NCBI GenBank assembly: GCA_043812935.1
Contig: JBDRLO010000047.1
Coordinates: forward strand, 1 to 35,279
DNA length: 35,279 nucleotides
Direction: 5' to 3'
Origin: JBDRNE01 sp043812935
GTDB taxonomy: Bacteria > Omnitrophota > Gorgyraeia > Tantalellales > Tantalellaceae
The first letter of the stretch is position 1, and each line of letters opens with the position of its first letter. Shown here piece by piece: positions 1 to 5,439 of this stretch. Position numbers and translations under genes: made by a program. The notes beneath the pieces are model-generated. The model ran no database searches. It saw only the letters and a program-made list of their open reading frames with translations, and was not told where the DNA came from.

Positions 1-119
1 AGTTCAGCTAGAGTCTCTCTTTTATATTTCGAATCCAATTCACATGTTACCGGTACATCCTTTTCCGGAAAAACCACGCCTATCCTTCCGGGCCTGGATT
101 TTTCAAATATCAGTTCCAT
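1..119 (-). CDS. gcvPB: Glycine dehydrogenase (decarboxylating) subunit 2, N-terminal fragment
   Basis: Only the first 39 codons or so are present; the gene continues past the left edge. The frame opens with MELIFEKSRPGRIGVVFPEK, the characteristic start of GcvPB, the subunit that carries the PLP lysine of the glycine cleavage P-protein (the lysine itself lies outside the window). With GcvPA it decarboxylates glycine and passes the aminomethyl group to lipoylated GcvH. The ATG at 119 lies inside the end of gcvPA (10-base overlap), so the two are translationally coupled, as expected for the two-subunit P-protein. Confidence 0.9.
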   Translation of the reverse strand, partial: MELIFEKSRPGRIGVVFPEKDVPVTCELDSKYKRETLAE

Positions 120-1453
120 AACGCGTCCTCCAATGCCTCAGCAAATAACGCTATTTCCTGTTTGGTTCTTTTCTCCGTCACAGCCACAAGCATATAATCT
201 CCCATTTCTTTGTAATATCTGCCTAAAGGAAACCCGGCGGCAATCTTCTTTTCGATCAGTTTACCGATAATTTCGTTTGGATCTTTAGGCAGCCTTATTA
301 CAAACTCATTAAATGTCGGCGAACTCCTTTTTACTTCTACCCCTTTTATTTTTTCCAATTTCTGTTTCGCGTATTCACATTTATCCATACAAAGTTGGGC
401 AACCTTTTTTAGCCCGTCTTTCCCTATAAGACACATATAGATTAAAGCGCGCAGGGCGCACAAAGCTTCGTTAGAACATATATTAGACGTAGCTTTTTCT
501 CTGCGTATATGTTGTTCTCTTGTCTGTAAAGTCAGCACAAAGCCTCTACGCAACTCAGCATCCTGCGTCATGCCCACAATGCGGCCCGGCATTTTCCGCA
601 CCAATTTTTTCTTTACAGCCATAAATCCCAGATATGGCCCGCCAAAAGAAAGAGGTATACCCAAACTCTGGCCTTCGCCAGTCGCAATATCTATTCCCAT
701 TTCTCCGGGTGATTTCAAAACACCTAATGATATGGGATAAACACTTTCCACAACAAGCGCTCCAAACTTATGACATATCCCGGTTATATCAGTATGATCG
801 TCAATAGCTCCAAAAAAATTCGGATTTTGTAAAATAACTGCGGCTGTTTTATCATCCAAATATTTTTCTATTTCTCCGCGATTACTTTGTCCGTGCGTTA
901 CGGGTGTCTCAATAAATTCTATCGACAAATTAGTCGTATACGAATACAACATTTTTCTGTATATGGGGTTAACTCCGCCATCCATAATAATCTTGTTGCG
1001 GCCTGTCACCCGTATAGCCATCATCGCGGCTTCATAAAGAGCTGTCCCGCCGTCATAAAGCGAAGCGTTAGAAGCTTCCATCCCGGTTAAACGGCATATA
1101 GCACTTTGGTATTCATAGATAGCCTGTAAAGTCCCCTGTGAAGCTTCCGGCTGATACGGCGTATATGCCGTATAAAACTCAGACCGCGACACAATGGCGT
1201 CTATTGCTGCGGGTATATAATGATCATAAAATCCTCCGCCCACAAAAGTAATAAGTTCCGAAGCATTTTTCTTCGCCAGTTGTTTAATATATTTTTCTAC
1301 TTCAAATTCGGATTTACCAGAAGGTAAATCAAAAGAAGAAGTTCTAAGGTCTGCGGAAATGCCTTTAAAAAGTTCATTAATATTACCTGACTCGATGCCG
1401 ATCGCTTTTAACATTTCTTTTCTGTCTGCGTCAGACTGCGGAATGTAATTCAC
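110..1453 (-). CDS. gcvPA: Glycine dehydrogenase (decarboxylating) subunit 1
   Basis: 447 residues, the usual length of GcvPA, the non-PLP half of the split P-protein. Family hallmarks visible are the N-terminal MNYIPQSDADRKEML, the ITFVGGGFYDHYIPAAID segment (residues about 68-86), the glycine-rich GEGQSLGIPLSFGGPYLGF block near the middle, and the TREQHIRREKATSNICSN region. It works with GcvPB in the cytoplasm. The start is a GTG at 1453 with AAGGAGAA upstream; this GTG overlaps the gcvH stop (GTGA), so translation is coupled. It is the third gene of a gcvT-gcvH-gcvPA-gcvPB operon. The two-subunit form is typical of Firmicutes, thermophiles and several deep-branching lineages, unlike the fused GcvP of Enterobacteria. 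Confidence 0.95.
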   Translation of the reverse strand: MNYIPQSDADRKEMLKAIGIESGNINELFKGISADLRTSSFDLPSGKSEFEVEKYIKQLAKKNASELITFVGGGFYDHYIPAAIDAIVSRSEFYTAYTPYQPEASQGTLQAIYEYQSAICRLTGMEASNASLYDGGTALYEAAMMAIRVTGRNKIIMDGGVNPIYRKMLYSYTTNLSIEFIETPVTHGQSNRGEIEKYLDDKTAAVILQNPNFFGAIDDHTDITGICHKFGALVVESVYPISLGVLKSPGEMGIDIATGEGQSLGIPLSFGGPYLGFMAVKKKLVRKMPGRIVGMTQDAELRRGFVLTLQTREQHIRREKATSNICSNEALCALRALIYMCLIGKDGLKKVAQLCMDKCEYAKQKLEKIKGVEVKRSSPTFNEFVIRLPKDPNEIIGKLIEKKIAAGFPLGRYYKEMGDYMLVAVTEKRTKQEIALFAEALEDALWN

Positions 1454-1836
1454 GATTCGTTCTCCTTTAAATATTTTTCGTAAGCTTCGGCATCCAAAAG
1501 CACATTTTCTTCCGAAATATCGGAAACATGAATGCGGCAGATCCAGCCGTTGGTATAAGGAGACTCATTGATAACTTCCGGTTTTTCGTTTAAAATTTCA
1601 TTAACTGCAATTATCTTACCGGATAAAGGCGCATAAACTTCGCTTGCCGCTTTTACCGATTCTATTGTTGATATTGCTTCTGTTTTCTTTACTTCAGAGT
1701 CCTTATTCGGAAGTTCAACAAAAGTAATATCGCCCAGTTCTGATTGGGCATGGTCAGTAATCCCGACAACAGCTTCATCTTTTTCAAACTTAACCCATTC
1801 ATGTTCTTTTGTATACTTTAATTCCTGCGGTACCAT
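1450..1836 (-). CDS. gcvH: Glycine cleavage system H protein
   Basis: 128 residues, full length for the lipoyl carrier of the glycine cleavage system. The N-terminal KYTKEHEWVK, the ITDHAQSELGDITFVELP block and the lipoylation site ESVKAASEVYAPLSG are all present; Lys62 should carry lipoate and shuttles the aminomethyl group between P, T and L proteins. A clear AGGAGG lies before the ATG at 1836. LipA, which inserts the sulfurs of lipoate, is encoded about 2.5 kb upstream at 4404-5288, but no lipoate transferase or ligase is seen in this window. About 70 bases separate it from gcvT, and that gap is filled by a repeat element. Confidence 0.97.
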   Translation of the reverse strand: MVPQELKYTKEHEWVKFEKDEAVVGITDHAQSELGDITFVELPNKDSEVKKTEAISTIESVKAASEVYAPLSGKIIAVNEILNEKPEVINESPYTNGWICRIHVSDISEENVLLDAEAYEKYLKENES

Positions 1837-1851
1837 TAGACCTCCTTTATT

Positions 1852-1908
1852 GGTTAACCGGTTAACCGGTTATATGCGTTACACGTGACACGTTGCACGA
1901 AACACGTT
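1852..1908. repeat. Composite intergenic repeat, copy 1 (GGTTAACC octamers plus ACGTG-rich tract)
   Basis: Between gcvT and gcvH, two and a half tandem copies of the octamer GGTTAACC (1852-1859, 1860-1867, then GGTTAT) are followed by a tract rich in CACGTG, ACACGT and ACACGTT words (about 1875-1908). The same two-part layout recurs at 14756-14922 and, more loosely, at 21399-21598. It sits inside the gcv operon without an obvious terminator T-run, so it is probably transcribed. Confidence 0.6.
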
Positions 1909-3037
1909 AATAATTCTTTTTAAAAACCGGTATGTCTTTTATCTCAGTATTGATCGCAATTTTACCGTCAGTAAGTATAACTGGTGTGCCTTCATCAGCA
2001 AAAGCTTTCTCAATGTAACACAACCCTATACCTTTTTTCAGGCAAGGCGAAAAACTTCCACTGGTTACTTCTCCAACAACAGTTTCATCTGAAACCACTT
2101 TAAAATGGCTTCGCGCGCTTCGCCTGCCTTCACACACAAAACCTTTTAATATACGGCTGAACCCTTGCTCTTTTTGTTTCAGAAGCGCATCTTTGCCGAT
2201 AAAATCTTTTTCCATAAACACAAATTTTCCCAGATTAGCCTCAAACGGAGAATGGTTCTCATCTATATCATTGCCGTAAAGCGAATATCCCATTTCCATA
2301 CGCAATGTGTCACGAGCTCCAAGGCCTATTGGTTTTATTTCATCAAACCCCAAAATCATATCCCAGATTGTTTCAGCAAAAGATACCGGAAAAAACAATT
2401 CATACCCTAGTTCACCCGTATATCCCGTCCTTGAAAGCAAAACCTTCATCCCTAAAAAATCAGCATACTTAAACCAATACCTTTTTAACCCCTGCGTAAC
2501 ACTGTTTTTAAAAAGATTGTCCACAATAACAGCGGACAATGGTCCTTGGATATCAAGTTTAGCTATTTTTTCAGATTCATCCGCAAATAAGTCTTCTGAA
2601 GAAATCCGTGATTTAATCCACTCTTTGTCTTTATCAATAGTTCCTGCGTTTACTACGAGTTTAAACTCTTCTGAAGAGATTTTAAAAACAATAAGATCGT
2701 CTATTATGCCGCCTTTTTCGTTCAGCATAAACCCATATCGGCATTTTCCTATCGGCATATTATCTATACGGCAAGTTACCAGCTTTTCCAGTTCTTCTGC
2801 CGCGGCCGGTCCTTTTAAGAAAAACTCTCCCATATGAAAAATATCAAACAAACCAGCTTTGGTTCTTGTATGAATATGCTCATCAATAATACTGGTATAT
2901 TGCACCGGCATATTCCAGCCTGAAAAAGGCACCATCTTCGCACCTAACTCAATATGTTTGTGATATAAAGGGGTATTTTTTAAATTATATTTTTCTTGAG
3001 GCATGTTTATATCCGCGGTTAAAAGTCTTTGGTTCAT
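1907..3037 (-). CDS. gcvT: Aminomethyltransferase (glycine cleavage T protein)
   Basis: About 376 residues. Recognisable T-protein features are TPLYHKHIELGAKMVPFSGW near the N-terminus with MPVQYTSIIDEH following, DIFHMGEFFLKGP, the RTGYTGELGYELF folate-site motif and GLGARDTLRMEMGYSLYG. It transfers the methylene group from aminomethyl-GcvH to tetrahydrofolate and releases ammonia. I prefer the ATG at 3037; the frame can be extended to a TTG at 3049 and a further in-frame ATG lies at 3004, and none has a convincing Shine-Dalgarno, so the start is uncertain by a few codons. It is the first gene of the operon, preceded by a 200-base structured leader and a near-consensus promoter. Confidence 0.93.
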   Translation of the reverse strand: MNQRLLTADINMPQEKYNLKNTPLYHKHIELGAKMVPFSGWNMPVQYTSIIDEHIHTRTKAGLFDIFHMGEFFLKGPAAAEELEKLVTCRIDNMPIGKCRYGFMLNEKGGIIDDLIVFKISSEEFKLVVNAGTIDKDKEWIKSRISSEDLFADESEKIAKLDIQGPLSAVIVDNLFKNSVTQGLKRYWFKYADFLGMKVLLSRTGYTGELGYELFFPVSFAETIWDMILGFDEIKPIGLGARDTLRMEMGYSLYGNDIDENHSPFEANLGKFVFMEKDFIGKDALLKQKEQGFSRILKGFVCEGRRSARSHFKVVSDETVVGEVTSGSFSPCLKKGIGLCYIEKAFADEGTPVILTDGKIAINTEIKDIPVFKKNY

Positions 3038-3136
3038 TTTTACACACAATTATCACTTTATCCAAAGATTTTTTGTTCGCTTTTTTGAACAAAACTAAAA
3101 CAGCAAAAACCCAGGCGCGCGATTTTTGACTATTTT

Positions 3137-3250
3137 GCTCCCTTGTAGTCATTTACTACATCCGCGGAAAACGCGGTATGGATCCGGATCAGGTTTATTG
3201 AAAAAAACCTGGATAGATATTCTCCCGGCCCAAACGCCAGTTGCACTTCT
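3137..3250 (-). promoter_or_regulatory. Riboswitch-like leader of the gcv operon, TPP (THI-box) variant or unknown class
   Basis: Reading the minus strand, the segment ACCTGATCCGGATCATACCG (about 3171-3190) closely matches the 3' core of the TPP aptamer (CUGAUC, then a short P5 stem, then AUACC), and AAGGGAGC near 3137-3144 can be the closing P4 strand. A CUGGC/GCCGG hairpin lies upstream, where P3 would be. Two things do not fit: the invariant CUGAGA box reads GGGAGA, and two extra hairpins (CCGCG/CGCGG and GTAG/CTAC) are inserted before AAGGGAGC. Transcription should start only a few bases upstream, so the element forms the very 5' end of the mRNA. It is certainly structured; assignment to the TPP class is tentative. 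Glycine riboswitch consensus was not found. Confidence 0.5.
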
Positions 3251-3253
3251 TTT

Positions 3254-3281
3254 ATTATAAACTAAAACTTACGCTTGTCAA
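3254..3281 (-). promoter_or_regulatory. Promoter of the gcv operon
   Basis: On the minus strand a perfect TTGACA (3276-3281) is separated by 16 bases from a perfect TATAAT (3254-3259). The expected start site falls about seven bases downstream, at the beginning of the riboswitch-like leader. This is the best sigma-70 type promoter in the window. Confidence 0.85.
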
Positions 3282-3307
3282 GCTCTGCTATATTACACCT
3301 AGCAAAG

Positions 3308-3319
3308 AGATCGGGGGGA
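3308..3319. repeat. Short direct repeat bounding the brnTA module, left copy
   Basis: AGATCGGGGGGA lies immediately after the brnA stop codon. A near-identical copy with seven Gs lies at 3889-3901 on the other side of brnT and its promoter. Oligo-G runs of this kind are rare in the surrounding AT-rich sequence. The pair may be a duplication made when the module was inserted, or a relic of a mobile-element end. Confidence 0.45.
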
Positions 3320-3565
3320 TTAAGCATGTTCCAATTTTTCAGCCAGCCACAGCTTAATTAAAGCAGACCGCGCTACTCCTATTCTACTGGCTTCTTCATC
3401 TATCCTGATTAAAAGTTTTTCAGGGAAATCGATATTTACTCTGCGAATTTTTCGATGCACTTTTGCTTTAGCAACATCCAAAAAATCCCACATATCTTCT
3501 CCTGAATCAAACCTTTTATCGAACTCTGTAGCGGTTATTTTTTTATTTTTATTCTGTTTTTTCAT
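3320..3565 (-). CDS. brnA: BrnA-like antitoxin (ribbon-helix-helix)
   Basis: 81 residues. The C-terminal half (RRVNIDFPEKLLIRIDEEASRIGVARSALIKLWLAEKLE) has the pattern of a ribbon-helix-helix DNA-binding domain: an alternating hydrophobic strand followed by two helices. The N-terminal half is polar and likely binds the toxin. The gene overlaps the 3' end of brnT by 17 bases, the normal toxin-first order of BrnTA modules, in which BrnA neutralises BrnT and the complex represses its own promoter. A GAGGA lies upstream of the ATG. Family assignment comes mainly from the partner and the order; the RHH fold is clear, the exact subfamily less so. Confidence 0.8.
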   Translation of the reverse strand: MKKQNKNKKITATEFDKRFDSGEDMWDFLDVAKAKVHRKIRRVNIDFPEKLLIRIDEEASRIGVARSALIKLWLAEKLEHA

Positions 3566-3815
3566 AATATCCTCTTTTTTCTTTCTCTCTACTTCGCCGA
3601 CAAGAGATTATTCTTATCTTTTTGCCCCTGAGGGTAAAAACACAAGAATATAACTTATTCTCAACCTGGCCAATAATAACAAATCTATTTTCTCCTTTGT
3701 TGGTAGCCGGCAACACAAGAAAATCATCATCCCACATACTCTTGGCTTTTTCAAAGTCTATGCCATGTTTCCGCTTATTTGCATGCGATTTATTCATATC
3801 ATACTCAAATTCCAT
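3549..3815 (-). CDS. brnT: BrnT family toxin
   Basis: 88 residues, normal for BrnT, a RelE-fold ribonuclease toxin. Diagnostic segments are MEFEYDMNKSHANKRKHGIDF at the start (the NKRKHGIDF motif is near-invariant), a central RFVIIGQVENKLYSCVFTLRG strand pair, and the basic IRIISCRRSREKEKRGYY tail that contains the active-site arginines and glutamates. It is expected to cleave RNA and arrest growth unless bound by BrnA. The ATG at 3815 coincides with the predicted transcription start, so the mRNA may be leaderless. The module sits next to an IS3 remnant, which fits acquisition as part of an accessory islet. Confidence 0.9.
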   Translation of the reverse strand: MEFEYDMNKSHANKRKHGIDFEKAKSMWDDDFLVLPATNKGENRFVIIGQVENKLYSCVFTLRGKKIRIISCRRSREKEKRGYYEKTE

Positions 3816-3821
3816 ACCTAA

Positions 3822-3849
3822 AGTATAGCATATTTATTCAATTTTGCAA
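3822..3849 (-). promoter_or_regulatory. Promoter of brnTA
   Basis: Minus-strand TTGCAA (3844-3849), a 16-base spacer and TATACT (3822-3827). The start codon of brnT begins only about seven bases after the -10 box, where transcription itself should begin, which predicts a leaderless or nearly leaderless transcript. Confidence 0.65.
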
Positions 3850-3888
3850 CCTTTTTTATGTTTTTCCTTAACAAACATTTTCGCCTAA

Positions 3889-3901
3889 AGATCGGGGGGG
3901 A
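3889..3901. repeat. Short direct repeat bounding the brnTA module, right copy
   Basis: AGATCGGGGGGGA, one G longer than the copy at 3308-3319, in the same orientation. It lies between the brnTA promoter and the left side of the IS3 remnant. Confidence 0.45.
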
Positions 3902-3937
3902 GATATAATGGTCGGATAAATCTGGACCAAAAATCAG

Positions 3938-3968
3938 TTGAAAATAAGGTGTAAAAACCGTGTATAAT
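3938..3968 (+). promoter_or_regulatory. Promoter of the IS3 transposase
   Basis: TTGAAA (3938-3943) and TATAAT (3963-3968) are separated by 19 bases, slightly long. A strong AAGGAG (3979-3984) precedes the orfA ATG at 3991. Confidence 0.5.
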
Positions 3969-3990
3969 ACCAACTGAAAAGGAGATCCAG

Positions 3991-4266
3991 ATGGTAACAC
4001 CACGAAAGAGTTTTAGCAACAAATTCAAAGCAAAAGTGGCAATGGAAGCACTTAAAGGCGAAAAGACCATGGCGCAGATATCAAGCAAATACGGGGTGCA
4101 TTCCAATCAGGTACAAGCGTGGAAAAAGGTTATGAAAGAAGAAATGGGAGACCTATTTGCTGTAAGCAAGAAGAGAAAAGAAAAGCAGCAGAAACAAATG
4201 ATAGAAGACTCATATAAGAATGTAGGCAAATTACAGGTAGAAAACGATTGGCTTAAAAAAAATTAG
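3991..4266 (+). CDS. IS3-family transposase OrfA (helix-turn-helix protein)
   Basis: 91 residues, close to the usual 90-100 of IS3 OrfA. The N-terminal RKSFSNKFKAKVAMEALKGE and the following MAQISSKYGVHSNQVQAWKK form the classic helix-turn-helix of the HTH_Tnp_1 family that binds the inverted repeats. The C-terminal KVGKL/ENDWLKKN stretch is the leucine-zipper and frameshift region: the gene ends in a run of eight A residues (4255-4262), where a -1 slip normally fuses OrfA to OrfB. The reading frame is intact, but without OrfB it has no catalytic partner; at most it could bind related elements. Confidence 0.88.
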   Translation: MVTPRKSFSNKFKAKVAMEALKGEKTMAQISSKYGVHSNQVQAWKKVMKEEMGDLFAVSKKRKEKQQKQMIEDSYKNVGKLQVENDWLKKN

Positions 4267-4393
4267 ATCTGCTGGGGTTAAAGAAAGATTATCAGTAATC
4301 GACGAAGGTTATAAACATTTAAGTATTCGGAACATTTTTGAGACCTGTTCAATCGAAGAAAGATCCAAATATAAGAGTAAATTTAATCCCTAG
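4259..4393 (+). pseudogene. IS3-family transposase OrfB, N-terminal remnant
   Basis: After the A-run the -1 frame reads KLDLLGLK, the usual first residues of the OrfB part of the fusion. A one-base loss then moves the match to another frame, which reads ERLSVIDEGYKHLSIR up to a stop at 4391-4393. A further frame contains RPVQSKKDPN, resembling sequence that normally follows about twenty residues later, so there is an internal deletion too. The catalytic DDE domain is entirely absent. Confidence 0.7.
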
Positions 4394-4403
4394 TAACCTT
4401 ACG

Positions 4404-5288
4404 TTAAATATAGGAACTTCTCACCAAAGGCCCGGAACAAACCGCGGAAAATCCCATTTCATAGGCTTTTTTTTCGAAAAACTTGAATTCTTCCGGAGTG
4501 TAATATTTCTTTACCGGCCAATGTTTCGGAGAAGGGCTTAGATATTGTCCAATATATAAAATGTCTATACCCGCGTTTTTTAGATTCTTAAATGTCTCGA
4601 AAACATCATCTTTGGTTTCACCTAAGCCAACCATAATAGAGGATTTAACTAAAATTGGAGCTCCTTCATTTTTTGCCTGATTTAACAGCTTAATCGCTTT
4701 AATCGATACATTATAATCCGCTTCGGGCCGGATTATAGGATAAAGCGCTCGCGGCATTTCAATATTGTGGCCTATAATTTCCGCACCTGAAAAAGCTATT
4801 TTATTTAGAAAAGTTTTTTTTGCATCAAAATCAGGAATTAATAATTCTATTTTTGTTTTAGGCATAGCAGATTTTATTTCTTTCACCATGTTCAGAAACT
4901 GATCTACTCCTCTATCAGGCAAATCATCCCGCGTAACAGAAGTTATTACAACATATTTTGCTGAAATTTCTTTAAGCGCATCAGCGATTCGTTTTGTTTC
5001 CTGAAAATCAATTTTTTCAGGAATGCCTCCGGCAACATTACAAAAAAGACACTTTCGTGTACAATTTTTTCCCAAAATCATAAATGTAACGTGCCGCGCC
5101 CCCCAGCATTCGCCTTTATTCGGACATGCCGCTTCTACGCATACTGTGTTAAGGTTTTTCTTCTGTAACAGGTTTTGTATGGTTAAAAAGTTTTTATTCA
5201 CAGAAATCCTGCCGCGTATCCATGGTGGATATTTTTGTCCGATATTTTCTGAGGTGAGTGTTTGTTCTTTCATACCCGGGGCAACCAT
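4404..5288 (-). CDS. lipA: Lipoyl synthase
   Basis: 294 residues, full length. It is a radical SAM enzyme that inserts two sulfurs into octanoyl-GcvH or octanoyl-E2. Both cluster motifs are visible: the auxiliary cluster cysteines Cys50, Cys55 and Cys61 (CVEAACPNKGEC) and the radical SAM cysteines Cys76, Cys80 and Cys83 (CTRKCLFC). The protein ends in GPLVRSSYI, which contains the RSSY motif whose serine ligates the auxiliary cluster, so the 3' end is intact even though the IS3 remnant abuts the stop. The annotated ATG (5288) and one five codons later (5273) both lack a good ribosome site. A REP and a MITE-like element fill the gap to PFOR upstream. It likely supplies lipoate to GcvH. Confidence 0.96.
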   Translation of the reverse strand: MVAPGMKEQTLTSENIGQKYPPWIRGRISVNKNFLTIQNLLQKKNLNTVCVEAACPNKGECWGARHVTFMILGKNCTRKCLFCNVAGGIPEKIDFQETKRIADALKEISAKYVVITSVTRDDLPDRGVDQFLNMVKEIKSAMPKTKIELLIPDFDAKKTFLNKIAFSGAEIIGHNIEMPRALYPIIRPEADYNVSIKAIKLLNQAKNEGAPILVKSSIMVGLGETKDDVFETFKNLKNAGIDILYIGQYLSPSPKHWPVKKYYTPEEFKFFEKKAYEMGFSAVCSGPLVRSSYI

Positions 5289-5308
5289 TAGTTGTCTTAC
5301 AATTATCA

Positions 5309-5331
5309 GGGCGGGGAAACCCCGCCCCTAC
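5309..5331 (-). repeat. REP element (GTAG head plus GC-rich hairpin)
   Basis: On the minus strand GTAG (5328-5331) is followed by GGGCGGGG-TTT-CCCCGCCC (5309-5327), an eight-base perfect stem with a three-base loop. The GTAG head and adjoining palindrome are the signature of REP sequences mobilised by RAYT transposases; a RAYT gene is at 29347-29901. It lies between PFOR and lipA and could influence the mRNA there. Confidence 0.75.
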
Positions 5332-5339
5332 GATGTGGT

Positions 5340-5402
5340 ACTGCCGCAAAATGGCCTCTTCCTGTCATTTTTGGATGACGTAATTGGATATTTTGCGGCA
5401 GT
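5340..5402. repeat. MITE-like 63-base element with 13-base terminal inverted repeats
   Basis: ACTGCCGCAAAAT (5340-5352) and its perfect reverse complement ATTTTGCGGCAGT (5390-5402) enclose 37 bases that contain a second small inverted repeat (GTCAT/ATGAC). It encodes nothing. It begins nine bases after a REP element in the PFOR-lipA gap. Confidence 0.6.
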
Positions 5403-5439
5403 CCCAATATTTATATTCCATGCAAAGATTCAGTATGGT

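Larger units (their letters stand above)
3909..4400 (+). mobile_element. Truncated, decayed IS3-family insertion sequence
   Basis: The segment holds a promoter, a complete OrfA and a scrambled OrfB start. The left end probably lies close to TGGTCGGATAAATCTGGACC (3909-3928), because it directly precedes the transposase promoter, but no matching right inverted repeat was found. Everything after the first few dozen OrfB codons is missing and the remnant stops at the lipA stop codon. It is the only plus-strand coding region of the window. The element cannot transpose on its own. Confidence 0.75.

Noticed and set aside
2307..2837. Plus-strand open frame of 176 codons opposite gcvT
   Set aside because: Shadow of gcvT; serine- and proline-rich composition from reverse translation, with no promoter or ribosome site.
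3061..3260. Glycine riboswitch upstream of gcvT
   Set aside because: GGGAGA and AAGGGAGCAA loosely resemble glycine aptamer words, but their spacing is wrong, the CUCAGG/GGAC block is missing and no second aptamer is present; the TPP-like core is the better match.
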